Assembly (NCBI RefSeq): GCF_023823685.1
Contig: NZ_JAMXBF010000009.1
Location: 124,001 to 188,000, forward strand
DNA: 64,000 bases
From: Pseudomonas subflava
GTDB lineage: Bacteria; Pseudomonadota; Gammaproteobacteria; Pseudomonadales; Pseudomonadaceae
Reading direction: 5' to 3'
In this document: positions 37,548 to 46,400 of the stretch, piece by piece
Numbering within the stretch: the first letter of the stretch is position 1
How the letters are laid out: each line of letters opens with the position of its first letter
Program-made: the position numbers and the translations under genes
Notes under the pieces: model-generated
Seen by the model: the letters and a program-made list of their open reading frames with translations, nothing else
Database searches by the model: none
What the model was told of the DNA's origin: nothing

Positions 37548-37576
37548 TTGACTGCAGGCACGACTCCGAATATCAG
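37548..37576 (+). promoter_or_regulatory. Candidate sigma-70 promoter of the ATPase/DUF4435 gene
   Basis: TTGACT (37548-37553), a 17-base spacer and TATCAG (37571-37576) lie 56 bases upstream of the ATG. They are downstream of the repeat cluster, so the gene has its own promoter. Confidence 0.45.
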
Positions 37577-37631
37577 CCCGGCGAAGGCAACTCCATAGAA
37601 GTACATAGTCAAATTGTCACGGATAACTAAC

Positions 37632-39245
37632 ATGTCATTCTCGTTTTCAATTCAAACAGGCAAGTCCACAGGCCCTCTGCAGCTGACGGTAAACATTGGG
37701 CAAATGCTTTTTTTACTCGGTGCAAATGGCACGGGAAAGTCGAGTCTTATGCAGACATTTTCATCGACTAGCAGAGAGAATACACGGCGCATCACAGCCC
37801 ACCGTCAAACTTGGTTTCGATCTGGATCGCCAGAATTCACTGGCACACAACGCGCAAGCTATGAAAATGCTGTGTTTCATTACGATAAGCAGTTGAACTC
37901 GCGCTGGATGGATGACTATTCGGAGCAGCGCGCTCATATGGCCATCTACGACTTGGTTAACTCTGAGAACGTACGTGCTCGCGAGATCACTCGGGCCGTC
38001 GATGCAAGAAAGATAGACGAAGTAGAAGCGCTCTCTGCTAAAGAGGGCGCATTTTTGACTTTGAACCGGCTGCTGCGACTTGCAAATCTCGACATCGTTG
38101 TGTCCATCGAAGCAAACGACGAGATCATGGCCACCCGCGGTGGCAGCAAGCCTTACAGCATTGCCAAACTTTCCGACGGAGAGCGCAACGCGATTCTTAT
38201 TGCAGCCAATGTTCTTACCGTGCCTACAGGAACGCTGCTCCTCATTGACGAGCCAGAGCGACACCTGCACCGTTCGATTGTGTCCCCGCTTCTCTCACTT
38301 CTACTAAAGGAAAGGCCAGACTGCGCCTTCATCGTGTCCACGCATGAGCCATTACTTCCAGTGGACAACCCAGAATCACAAGTCTTGCTGACACGTGCCT
38401 GCATATATCAGGGCGACGGAGTCGAGTCTTACGATGTAGATTTGCTAGAGGGAAATACGGGAATTGATGACGATCTGAAACAAACAATCTTGGGTGAGCG
38501 TCGGAAAGTTGTATTTGTCGAGGGGGCTGAGCGCAGCCTTGATAAGCCGCTTTACAGTCTCCTGTTCCCAAATGCTTCAATTGTAGCGAAGGCCAGCTGC
38601 CGAGAGGTAGAGAATGCGGTTGTTGGAATAAAAGGTGCGGCTGAGCTTCACTGGGTCAAGCCGTTTGGTCTGGTGGATAACGATACTTCTGAGCCTGAGC
38701 GAATCGCAGACTTACAAAGTAAAGGCTTATTTGTTCTGAATGTTTATTCGGTTGAGTCCATCTACTACCACCCCGAAGTACAGAAGCTAGCAGGTGAGAG
38801 GCTTGTTTCCGTAGTAGGCGGTGATTTGACGGAGAAGCTTGTGAAAGCAAATAGCGATGCCATCAGAGCTATCGCTGATAGCGCTGGCCATCTCAGCGCC
38901 CGGATCGCTGAAAAATCGGCACGCACTGAAGTTTTTTCACTTCTGCCCAAGAAGGGGGAGGTTGTAGCGGGAGGTAAACGTACCGTTGAAGTCGACTTCG
39001 GCAAGTGCCTCGAGGATGAATCAAAACGGATTGAGGCATTGATTATTGCCTCTGATTTCGTGGGTGTTTTGCAGAGGTATCCTATTCGAGAGTCCTCTGC
39101 TCTCGATGCTATTGCTAAAGCGCTAAATTTCACTAATCGCACCCAGTATGAGGCTGCGGTTCGTAACCTACTTGCGCGCGATTCGGAAGCGGTAAACCTT
39201 GTCCGCACCTTGCTTGGTACTTTCCCGGACGATCTAATTGCATAA
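37632..39245 (+). CDS. AAA-ATPase fused to DUF4435/TOPRIM-like domain; candidate anti-phage protein
   Basis: A 537-residue protein. Residues 1-260 are an ABC/AAA-type ATPase: Walker A GANGTGKS (30-37), signature LSDGERNA (~178), Walker B LLLIDEPERHLH (~202) and switch His in STHEPLL (~237). Residues ~290-480 look like DUF4435: VVFVEGAERSLDKPLY (~293), acidic GLVDNDTS (~346) and VYSVESIYY (~371). In the PARIS defence system these are separate proteins, ATPase AriA and DUF4435 effector AriB. This would be a compact fused relative; an OLD-like nuclease is the alternative. GC and codon use are clearly lower than the neighbours. TTG 37614 is a less likely start. Confidence 0.7.
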   Translation: MSFSFSIQTGKSTGPLQLTVNIGQMLFLLGANGTGKSSLMQTFSSTSRENTRRITAHRQTWFRSGSPEFTGTQRASYENAVFHYDKQLNSRWMDDYSEQRAHMAIYDLVNSENVRAREITRAVDARKIDEVEALSAKEGAFLTLNRLLRLANLDIVVSIEANDEIMATRGGSKPYSIAKLSDGERNAILIAANVLTVPTGTLLLIDEPERHLHRSIVSPLLSLLLKERPDCAFIVSTHEPLLPVDNPESQVLLTRACIYQGDGVESYDVDLLEGNTGIDDDLKQTILGERRKVVFVEGAERSLDKPLYSLLFPNASIVAKASCREVENAVVGIKGAAELHWVKPFGLVDNDTSEPERIADLQSKGLFVLNVYSVESIYYHPEVQKLAGERLVSVVGGDLTEKLVKANSDAIRAIADSAGHLSARIAEKSARTEVFSLLPKKGEVVAGGKRTVEVDFGKCLEDESKRIEALIIASDFVGVLQRYPIRESSALDAIAKALNFTNRTQYEAAVRNLLARDSEAVNLVRTLLGTFPDDLIA

Positions 39246-39400
39246 CGTTGCTGAGGTCGCTGAGCCTGCCTCATTCGAATCCCTTCTTTGCGGCCCAGCT
39301 ACTCTAGCAAGCATGAACATAAATGCACCTTCAATGCTTGCATCTGGCAGACTGGTGCCGGACGCGCAGCTCATAACAGCTTTGTTCACAGCTGTGCCAA

Positions 39401-40153
39401 TCAGCTCTTCCTCAACAAATAACTATCCATGATCCACCCATTCCTCTCCCGCGCCTCCGCGCGGGTCGCGGCAATCCGCTCCGCCACTTCATCCAGCGGA
39501 CCAGCAATCAGAATCTCATCCGCCGTCCCCACATACGCCCCCCAATAGATATGCAGCCCCTGCCCGACAAACCCTAGGTAGGTGTCCTTGGCATCGAGCA
39601 TCACCGCCACGCTGTCCACGCCTTGCGGCCAGCCCTCGGCGAGCAGGCGGCCAGTGGTGATTTCCACGGCGCGGCCGATCTGGTTCAGCGGTACGCGGTG
39701 GCGGGCGGTGAGGGCTTGGAGGCTGGTGATGCCGGGGATCACGTCATAGCTGAGGTCGCTGCGCGCGCTAGCGATGGATTCGATGATGCGGATGCTGCTG
39801 TCGTACAGCGAAGGGTCGCCCCAGACCATGAAGGCGGCCGTCTCGCCATCGCTCATCTGCTCGTCGATCAGCTGCTCGAATACCGCCTGCTTGTCGCGGT
39901 TCAGCTCGTCCACGCTGGCGCGGTAGTCGGTGGTGTCGCGCTCGCGTTCCGGCTGCTGGCCTTCGGCGAAGCGTGGGTTGTGGCCACCCAGGAAGCGTTC
40001 GCAGATTTCCCGGCGCAGGGCGTTGAGCTTGTGCTTGGCCGGGCCTTTGTCCATCAGGAAGATCACATCACTGCGGCGCAGGGCCTTGAGCGCCTGTTGG
40101 GTGATGTAGTCCGGGTCGCCGGCGCCGATGCCGACTAGCAGCAGTTCTTTCAT
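39401..40153 (-). CDS. cobF: Precorrin-6A synthase (deacetylating)
   Basis: A 250-residue SAM methylase adding the C1 methyl with loss of acetate, specific to the aerobic route. It begins KELLLVGIGAGDPDYITQQA and has VWGDPSLYDSS near residue 110 and DVIPGITSLQALTARH near 135. ATG overlaps the stop of the VWA gene (ATGA), so it is the last gene of the chlI-chlD-cobF operon. Confidence 0.93.
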   Translation of the reverse strand: MKELLLVGIGAGDPDYITQQALKALRRSDVIFLMDKGPAKHKLNALRREICERFLGGHNPRFAEGQQPERERDTTDYRASVDELNRDKQAVFEQLIDEQMSDGETAAFMVWGDPSLYDSSIRIIESIASARSDLSYDVIPGITSLQALTARHRVPLNQIGRAVEITTGRLLAEGWPQGVDSVAVMLDAKDTYLGFVGQGLHIYWGAYVGTADEILIAGPLDEVAERIAATRAEARERNGWIMDSYLLRKS

Positions 40154-40917
40154 GGTCTGTTCCAGGTGGGCGCGCGGCTTGCGGGCGCCAGTTCGTCGAT
40201 ATGGTGGTAGTCGGCGCCCAGCTCGCTGGCCAGCTGGCGGGCGCGACCGAGGCGGATGGGCGCGCGCTCGATGTCCAGCAGCAGGCCGGGGCAGGGCAGC
40301 GAGGTAAGCTGCGGCCAGTCGCGCAGGCGGCCGTCGGTGAGCAGCAGCAAGCGTTGCTGTTCGCCTGGTATGTGGCGTTGCCGGCGCAGCAGCCAGGGAG
40401 TAGCCAGTTGCAGGGCCTCGATGATCGGGGTGCCGCCGCCGGCGCCGAGCTGGTGCAGCCAGGCGTGCAGTTCAGGCGATGCCTTTTGTCCCTGCCACAG
40501 CCAGCGCGGCTGCGCGCCGCCGGCTTCGAGCACAGCCAGGCGCGCGCGCTGGCGGTAGGCGCTGGCGAACAGCTCGGCAAGCAGGCCCTTGGCTTGGGCC
40601 AGGGCGCCATGGCGGCGGGTGCTGGCCGAGGCGTCGACGATCACCAGCCACAGCTCGCCTGGGCGCAGGTGGCGGGCATGCCAGTGCAGATCGGCGCGGC
40701 GGCGCGGGCGGCCGTGGGCGAGAGTCGCCGGCCAGTCGATACGCGTGGGCGTGCCAGTGCCGCGTGCGCCGCTGCGTCCGCCTTGGGCCTGGCCGGGTTG
40801 GGGTAGGGCATCCGCGCCTGTGGCCTGGCGCGGGCGGATGCTCAGGGCTTTTTTGAGAAGCGGGGCGGCTCGCGCCGTTCTCCGACCGCCACGGCCTGCG
40901 GTGGCAGCGCGCCCCAT
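40150..40917 (-). CDS. VWA-domain chelatase subunit (ChlD/CobT-like C-terminal part)
   Basis: The VWA domain of a ChlD-type cobalt chelatase subunit. The MIDAS motif is DASAST near residue 110 of the form starting at ATG 40917. Two expression routes are possible: reinitiation at ATG 40917 (AAGGCGAAGG just upstream), giving 255 residues, or a -1 frameshift from the upstream ATPase gene, giving a 563-residue AAA-linker-VWA protein. The frameshift is favoured because A_AAA_AAG sits at the junction with a hairpin after it, and the upstream product's Pro/Gln-rich tail is a typical ChlD linker. It would work with CobN to insert cobalt. Confidence 0.82.
   Translation of the reverse strand: MGRAATAGRGGRRTARAAPLLKKALSIRPRQATGADALPQPGQAQGGRSGARGTGTPTRIDWPATLAHGRPRRRADLHWHARHLRPGELWLVIVDASASTRRHGALAQAKGLLAELFASAYRQRARLAVLEAGGAQPRWLWQGQKASPELHAWLHQLGAGGGTPIIEALQLATPWLLRRQRHIPGEQQRLLLLTDGRLRDWPQLTSLPCPGLLLDIERAPIRLGRARQLASELGADYHHIDELAPASRAPTWNRP
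40808..40856 (-). promoter_or_regulatory. -1 programmed frameshift signal joining chlI and chlD frames
   Basis: On the mRNA the in-frame codons are TCA AAA AAG CCC TGA (40856-40842). The heptamer A_AAA_AAG is at 40854-40848; slipping back one base leads into the VWA frame as AAA AAA GCC CTG. Six bases after the heptamer begins the hairpin GCATCCGC (40841-40834) pairing with GCGGATGC (40815-40808), eight perfect pairs. This is the arrangement of the dnaX-type -1 site. Confidence 0.75.
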
Positions 40918-41840
40918 TGGCCTTCGCCTTGCTCCTGTTGAGAGGGCTGCTGGGCCTGGTTCTGCGCAGGCGGCTGGCTTGCGGCCGGTGGCGTGTGTTC
41001 GCGGCGGCGATGGGCGAGGACGAAGGGTTCTAGGGCGTCGATGTCCTGCGCTTCGATCCGGCTGGCGCCACGCCAGGCGGCATGGGCGCGGGCGCCGCGC
41101 AGCCACACCAGGTCGGCGCGCAGGCCGTCGACGGCAGCGGCGAAGCAGCGCTGGGCGATGGCGTCGAGGCTGGCGTCGTCCAGGGCGATTGTGCTCAAGC
41201 GCTGGCGGGCATCCATGCAGCGCTGGCGCAGGGCGTCCTGCTCGCTCTGCCACTGGGCGAGGAAGGCTTCGGGCGCGTCGTCGAAGGCCAGGCGGCGGCG
41301 GATGATCTCTGCGCGCTGGGTCGGCTCGGGCGTGCCGCCGAGTTGTACCTTGAAGCCGAAGCGGTCGAGCAGTTGCGGGCGCAGCTCGCCTTCCTCGGGG
41401 TTCATGGTGCCGATCAGCACGAAGCGTGCCGGGTGGCTGTGCGACAAGCCATCGCGCTCGACGTGGTTGATGCCGCTGGACGCCACGTCGAGCAGCAGGT
41501 CGACCAGGTGGTCGGGCAGCAGGTTGACTTCGTCGACGTAGAGCACGCCGCCGTGGGCGTTGGCCAGCACGCCGGGGGAGAAGCGCACGCGGCCCTCGCC
41601 GAGCGCGGCATCCAGGTCGAGGGTGCCGACAATGCGTTCCTCGCTGGCGCCCAGCGGCAGGGTGACGAAGCGCCCGCCGTCGAGCAGGTCGGCCACGCCG
41701 CGGGCCAGGGTGGACTTGGCCATGCCGCGCGGGCCCTCGATCAGCACGCCGCCCAGGGCCGGGTCGATGGCGGCCAGGCACAGCGCCAGCTTGAGCTCGT
41801 CGGCGGCCACCACGGCGGCAAGGGGGAAATGGGGCTGCAT
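40842..41840 (-). CDS. Magnesium/cobalt chelatase AAA+ ATPase subunit (ChlI-like)
   Basis: A 332-residue AAA+ protein: Walker A GPRGMAKS near residue 38, Walker B GVLYVDEVNLLPD near 98, sensor FVLIGTMNPEEGELRPQLLDRFG near 140. The last ~50 residues are a Pro/Gln/Glu-rich linker that ends SKKP at the frameshift site. Without shifting it is a ChlI-like small subunit; with shifting it becomes the N-terminal part of ChlD. It should power cobalt insertion by CobN. GAGG supports ATG 41840. The open frame to 41918 overlaps the divergent leader region and is unlikely. Confidence 0.88.
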   Translation of the reverse strand: MQPHFPLAAVVAADELKLALCLAAIDPALGGVLIEGPRGMAKSTLARGVADLLDGGRFVTLPLGASEERIVGTLDLDAALGEGRVRFSPGVLANAHGGVLYVDEVNLLPDHLVDLLLDVASSGINHVERDGLSHSHPARFVLIGTMNPEEGELRPQLLDRFGFKVQLGGTPEPTQRAEIIRRRLAFDDAPEAFLAQWQSEQDALRQRCMDARQRLSTIALDDASLDAIAQRCFAAAVDGLRADLVWLRGARAHAAWRGASRIEAQDIDALEPFVLAHRRREHTPPAASQPPAQNQAQQPSQQEQGEGQWGALPPQAVAVGERREPPRFSKKP

Positions 41841-41861
41841 GGCGTTACCTCGGATCAAAGG

Positions 41862-41891
41862 TTGAAAGTAGGCGGGTCGATCGGTTAGCGT
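41862..41891 (+). promoter_or_regulatory. Candidate promoter for the aromatic leader/DAHP synthase unit
   Basis: TTGAAA (41862-41867), an 18-base spacer and TAGCGT (41886-41891) stand 25 bases before the first leader ATG. The match is moderate. The 76 bases between chlI and leader 1 must also hold the chlI promoter. Confidence 0.3.
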
Positions 41892-41916
41892 GGCAGCCAT
41901 CGTTTTGGAGATCAGC

Positions 41917-42045
41917 ATGTCGTCTCGTCCTTCCCTGAACCGCCTCGTTCGCTCCGCCGCTGTCGGCGTGGCTGGCGTGCGCGCGCAGGTCGAGGCCGTC
42001 GCTTATTTCTTTTATGGGTATTGGTTTAGCCAGCGGCGCGCCTGA
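41917..42045 (+). CDS. Aromatic-rich leader peptide 1 of the DAHP synthase attenuator
   Basis: A 42-residue ORF with TTGGAG six bases before the ATG. Residues 30-37 read YFFYGYWF: eight consecutive residues with seven aromatics (3 Tyr, 3 Phe, 1 Trp), just before the stop region. A hairpin (42035-42060) covers the stop, and a strong terminator follows at 42095. This is the layout of a transcription-attenuation leader responding to charged tRNA-Phe/Tyr/Trp. The downstream gene makes the first step of aromatic synthesis, which fits. Confidence 0.8.
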   Translation: MSSRPSLNRLVRSAAVGVAGVRAQVEAVAYFFYGYWFSQRRA

Positions 42046-42060
42046 TACCCCACAGGCGCC
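42035..42060 (+). other. Hairpin over the leader 1 stop codon (pause/antiterminator candidate)
   Basis: GGCG-CG-CCTG (42035-42044) pairs with CAGGCGCC (42053-42060), with a two-base bulge. It could act as the 1:2 pause hairpin of an attenuator. GGGTT at 42071 can pair with AACCC of the terminator's left arm as an alternative fold. Confidence 0.5.
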
Positions 42061-42094
42061 CCAGAGCAAAGGGTTGCCACCAGTCAGTTTCACG

Positions 42095-42133
42095 AAACCC
42101 CGGTCGGCCACCCGACCGGGGTTTTTGTTTTTT
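42095..42133 (+). terminator. Attenuator terminator upstream of the DAHP synthase gene
   Basis: A 13-bp perfect stem, AAACCCCGGTCGG / CCGACCGGGGTTT with loop CCAC, followed by T5GT6. It lies between leader 1 and the structural gene, so read-through is needed for expression. Confidence 0.88.
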
Positions 42134-42174
42134 CGGCCCACAAGGCCAACACGATGCACACAGAGGATCGAAAC

Positions 42175-42276
42175 ATGACCGCTTACACCGCCTATTACCG
42201 CAGCTACCGCAACTCCGCCTGGCGATTTAGCAGCGCTGCCGCGCACCACCGAGATTCCAGTCGAACACCCAGATAG
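42175..42276 (+). CDS. Aromatic-rich small ORF (leader peptide 2)
   Basis: A 33-residue ORF beginning MTAYTAYYRSYRNSAWRF: four Tyr, one Trp and one Phe in the first 18 residues, then a Ser/Arg-rich tail. AGAGGAT stands before ATG 42175; an in-frame ATG at 42154 adds seven residues. It lies after the terminator and ends 45 bases before the DAHP synthase ATG, so it could add translational control, or be another leader. Possibly not functional. Confidence 0.55.
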   Translation: MTAYTAYYRSYRNSAWRFSSAAAHHRDSSRTPR

Positions 42277-42321
42277 CGTGCCGCGCGTGGCATGAGACCA
42301 CGCCGGGCGAGGACCACCGCC

Positions 42322-43395
42322 ATGAATGCTTCCGTTACCGCTCTGCGCGCACAAGCCGTGCCGCCATCCACCACTCGCCGCCGCGCAACGCCGCTGCCGA
42401 GCCCAACCGATCTGCGTCAGCGCCTGCCGCTGTCCGCCGCTCTCGCCAGCCAGGTACAGACCCAGCGCGAGGCCATCCGCGCCGTGCTCGACGGCTCCGA
42501 TCCGCGCCTGCTGGTCGTCGTCGGCCCCTGTTCCCTGCACGATCCGATTTCCGCCCTCGAATACGCCGACCGCCTGGCCGCACTGGCTCCCGAGGTGAGC
42601 GACCAGCTGCTGCTGGTGATGCGCGCCTACGTCGAGAAACCACGCACCACCATCGGCTGGAAGGGCCTGGTCTATGACCCGCAGCTGGACGGCAGCGGCG
42701 ACATGGCCGGCGGTCTGGAGCTGTCGCGCCGGCTGATGCTGGCCATGCTCGAACGCGGCCTGCCAGTGGCCACCGAGTTGCTGCAGCCGCTGGTGGCCGG
42801 CTACTTCGACGACCTGCTGGGTTGGGCTGCGATTGGCGCGCGTACCAGCGAGTCGCAGGTGCACCGCGAGCTGGTCAGCGGCCTGGATGTACCGGTGGGC
42901 TTCAAGAACGGTACCGATGGCAGCCTGTCGATTGCCTGCGACGCCATGCGCTCGGCGGCGCACCCGCACCAGCACTTCGGCGTGGACGGCCTGGGCTGCC
43001 CGGCGCTGGTCGAGACCGACGGCAACCCGGATACCCATCTGGTACTGCGTGGCGGCCACAGCGGGCCGAACCATGATGCGGCCAGCGTGGCCGTGGCGCG
43101 GGCGAGCCTGGAGAAGCAGGGCATCGCCGCGCGCATCATGGTCGACTGCAGCCACGCCAACAGTGGCAAGGACCCGCTGCGCCAGCCGGCGGTGCTGCGC
43201 GACGTGCTCGACCAGCGCCTGGCCGGTGACGCCAGCCTGCGCGGGGTGATGCTGGAGAGCCATCTGTTCGATGGCTGTCAGGCGCTTTCCGCCGAGCTGC
43301 GCTATGGCGTGTCGATCACCGATGGCTGCCTGGGCTGGAGTGGCACTGAGGCGATGCTGCGCGAGGCGACCGAGCGGCTGCGGGCGGGGCGCTGA
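42322..43395 (+). CDS. 3-deoxy-7-phosphoheptulonate (DAHP) synthase, class I
   Basis: A 357-residue class I DAHP synthase, making DAHP from phosphoenolpyruvate and erythrose 4-phosphate as the entry to aromatic synthesis. Family blocks: VVVGPCSLHDP near residue 70, RAYVEKPRTTIGWKGL near 100, GFKNGTDG near 195, and DCSHANSGKDP near 275. Which amino acid inhibits it cannot be read reliably; the leader points to Phe/Tyr/Trp control. As I recall, P. aeruginosa has the same gene (PA2943) between the chelatase genes. Its stop is five bases from the opposing cobN stop. Confidence 0.92.
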   Translation: MNASVTALRAQAVPPSTTRRRATPLPSPTDLRQRLPLSAALASQVQTQREAIRAVLDGSDPRLLVVVGPCSLHDPISALEYADRLAALAPEVSDQLLLVMRAYVEKPRTTIGWKGLVYDPQLDGSGDMAGGLELSRRLMLAMLERGLPVATELLQPLVAGYFDDLLGWAAIGARTSESQVHRELVSGLDVPVGFKNGTDGSLSIACDAMRSAAHPHQHFGVDGLGCPALVETDGNPDTHLVLRGGHSGPNHDAASVAVARASLEKQGIAARIMVDCSHANSGKDPLRQPAVLRDVLDQRLAGDASLRGVMLESHLFDGCQALSAELRYGVSITDGCLGWSGTEAMLREATERLRAGR

Positions 43396-43400
43396 GGGCA

Positions 43401-46400
43401 TCAGGACTCCTCCGCATCCAGCAGCAGGTTTTCCAGCTGCGCCTGGTACTCACCAGGTTGCTGCCAGAGGCCGCGCTGCTGGGCCTCCAGCAGGCGTTCG
43501 AGCATGTCCTGCAGGGCGCCGGGATTGTGTTGCTGGATGAAGTCGCGGGTGTCCTTGTCCAGCAGGTAGGCGTCCGCCAGCAGGGCGTACTGGTGGTCGT
43601 CGACCAGCTCGCTGGTGGCGTCGAAGCCGAACAGGTAGTCGACCGTGGCGGCCAGTTCGAAGGCGCCCTTGTAGCCGTGGCGCTTCATCCCGGCGATCCA
43701 CTTGGGGTTCACCGCGCGGGCACGCACCACGCGGCCGAGTTCTTCCTTGAGCGTGCGGATGCGCGGGTTGTCCGGCTGGCTGCTGTCGCCGAAGTAGCTG
43801 GCGGCCTTGGTGCCGCGCAGGGTCTCGACCGCCGCCAGCATGCCGCCCTGGAACTGGTAGTAGTCATTGGAATCGAGGATGTCGTGCTCGCGGTTGTCCT
43901 GGTTGTGCAGCACCGCCTGCAGTTGCTGCAGGCGTTCGGCGAACTGCGCACGCGCCGGCAGGCCCTCGGCGCCTTGGCCGTAGGCGTAGCCGCCCCAGTT
44001 CAGGTAGACCTCGGCCAGATCGGCGCGGGTCTGCCACAGGCGTTCTTCCACCGCGTTCTGGAGGCCGGCGCCATAGGCCCCCGGTTTGGCGCCGAAGATG
44101 CGCCAGCCGGCCTGGCGGCGCGCCTCGACCGGGTCCAGGCCCTGGTCCTGGTGGGCCAGGGTTTCCTGCCACACCCGTGCCGAGAGCGGGTTCATATGCT
44201 CTGGTTCGTCCAGCTCGGCTACCGCCTGCACGGCCTGGTCGAACAGGCGGATCAGGTTGGCGAAGGCGTCGCGGAAGAAGCCGGACACGCGCAGGGTCAC
44301 GTCCACCCGTGGGCGGCCGAGCTGCTCCAGTGGCAGTACCTCGATGCGTTCGACCCGCTGGCTGCCGGGCTGCCACACCGGGCGCACACCGAGCAGGGCC
44401 AGGGTCTGGGCGATGTCGTCGCCGCCGGTACGCATGGTCGCCGTGCCCCATATCGACAGGCCCAGGCGCTGCAGATGCTCGCCCTCGTCCTGCAGGTGGC
44501 GCTCGAGCAGGCGCTCGGCGCTCTGCACGCCGATGCGCCAGGCGGTGGGTGTGGGCAGGTGGCGTACGTCCACCGAATAGAAGTTGCGCCCGGTAGGCAG
44601 CACGTCCAGGCGCCCGCGGCTGGGTGCGCCGCTCGGGCCAGGCGGCACGAAGCGGCCTTGCAATGCAGCGAGCAGGCCGTTCATTTCGGCGGCGCCGCAG
44701 CTGTCCAGCAGCGGGGCGATATGGCCGCGTAGCTCGTTCAGTACTGCGGCGCTGGCAGGGCCGGGCGCAGGCGATGCGGGCTGTTCGATCAGTTGCAGGG
44801 CGAGCAGCTCCAGGCGCTCGCGGGTATCGCCGCGGCTGCGCCAGGGTTCAGTGCTCAGAGGGAGCAGGCAATCCGGGCGTGGGCCGCTCCAGGGTTCGGC
44901 TGGCTCGCCGCCGAGTGGATCGAAGTCCAGCTCAAAGTCATTGGCGAGGGCGCGCAGCAGGCTGGCGTGCTGGCCATGGCCGTCGCCCCGCGGGATGCGT
45001 ACCAAGGAGAGCAGGGTGTCGCGGCGCAGGCGCCCGCTCGGTGATTCGCCGAAGCAGTGCAGGCCGTCGCGGATCTGCGATTCCTTGAGGTCGCACAGGT
45101 AGGCGTCCAGCTGGGGCAGCCAGCTGTCCGGGTCGTCGTTGACCTGCAGGCCCAGCTCGCGGTCGAGGCTGGCCTCGCGCACCTTGCGCTGGATCTCGCT
45201 GCGCAGCTCCACGGCGCGGCGCGGGTCGAGCTGGCTGGCCTCGTAGTACTCGTCGGCCAGGCGCTCCAGGTCGCGTAGCGGGCCGTAGCTCTCGGCGCGG
45301 GTCAGCGGCGGCATCAGGTGGTCGAGGATAACCGCCTGAGTGCGGCGCTTGGCCTGGGCGCCCTCGCCGGGGTCGTTGACGATAAAGGGGTAGAGGTTGG
45401 GCAGCGGGCCTAGGATCGCGCTCGGCCAGCAGGCCTCGGACAGGCCGACGCTCTTGCCCGGCAGCCACTCCAGGTTGCCGTGCTTGCCGACGTGGATCAG
45501 CGCATCGACGGCGAAGGTCGTGCGCAGCCAGCAGTAGAAGGCCAGGTAGCCGTGCGGCGGCACCAGGTCCGGGTCGTGGTACACCGCCGCGGCGTCCAGC
45601 TGATAGCCGCGCGCCGGCTGGATGCCGACGAAGGTCAGGCCGAAGCGCAGGCCGGCGATCATCAGGCGACCGCTGCGGTACATCGGGTCCTGCTCGGGCG
45701 GGCCCCAGCGCTCCAGTACAGCGCGCTGGTTGGCCGCGGGCAAGCTGGCGAACCAGCGCTGGTAGGCGTCCAGCGCCAGGCTCTGGGCGCAGGGGCGCAA
45801 GTCAAGGTTGTCGAGGTCGTTGGTCACGCCGCCGAGCAGCTGGTGAATCAGCGCGGTACCGTCGCTCGGTAGTCCCTCGACTGGGTAACCCTGCTGCTCC
45901 AAGGCGCGCAGGATATTCAGCGCGGCGGCCGGCGTGTCCAGGCCGACGCCGTTGCCGATGCGGCCGTCGCGGGTCGGGTAGTTGGCCAGGATCAGGGCGA
46001 CGCGCTTGTCGGCGTTGGCCTTGGCCGCAAGCCGGGTCCAGCGCAGGGCCAGCTCGGCGACGAAGTCCATGCCCGGCAGGTACGGGCGATAGCGCACCAC
46101 GTCGCTCTGGCTGCGCTCGCTGCGTGCGGCCACGCCCTTGAAGCTGATCGGCCTCGTGATCAGGCGGCCGTCCAGCTCGGGCAGGGCGATGTGCATGGCC
46201 AGGTCGCGCGGGCCCAGGCCCTGGGCGCTGGCTTGCCACTGTTCTTCGCTGTCCAGGGCGCAGAGTGCCTGCAGCACCGGCACGTCGCGGCGGAACGGCC
46301 GCTCTTGTGGCGCTTCCGGGTTGGACTGGGCGAAGCCGGTGGTGTTGAGGATCACCGCCGCCTCAGTTTCGTCCAGCCAGGCTTCGACCTGCGTCAGGCA

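Noticed and set aside
36585..37551. Several overlapping ORFs of 60-200 codons on both strands
   Set aside because: They follow the direct and inverted repeats, share the same repeated peptides, and have no ribosome sites or family resemblance.
39246..39400. Possible small ORF (TTG 39238-39432) after the ATPase/DUF4435 gene, as a partner protein
   Set aside because: It starts inside the upstream gene's end, lacks a ribosome site, overlaps cobF antisense and shows no domain. The stretch appears non-coding.
40918..41781. Upstream extension of the VWA frame (open to 41781 on minus)
   Set aside because: Its translation is Arg/Pro/Ala-rich and lies inside the well-conserved AAA+ gene in another frame; only the part after about 40917 is real.
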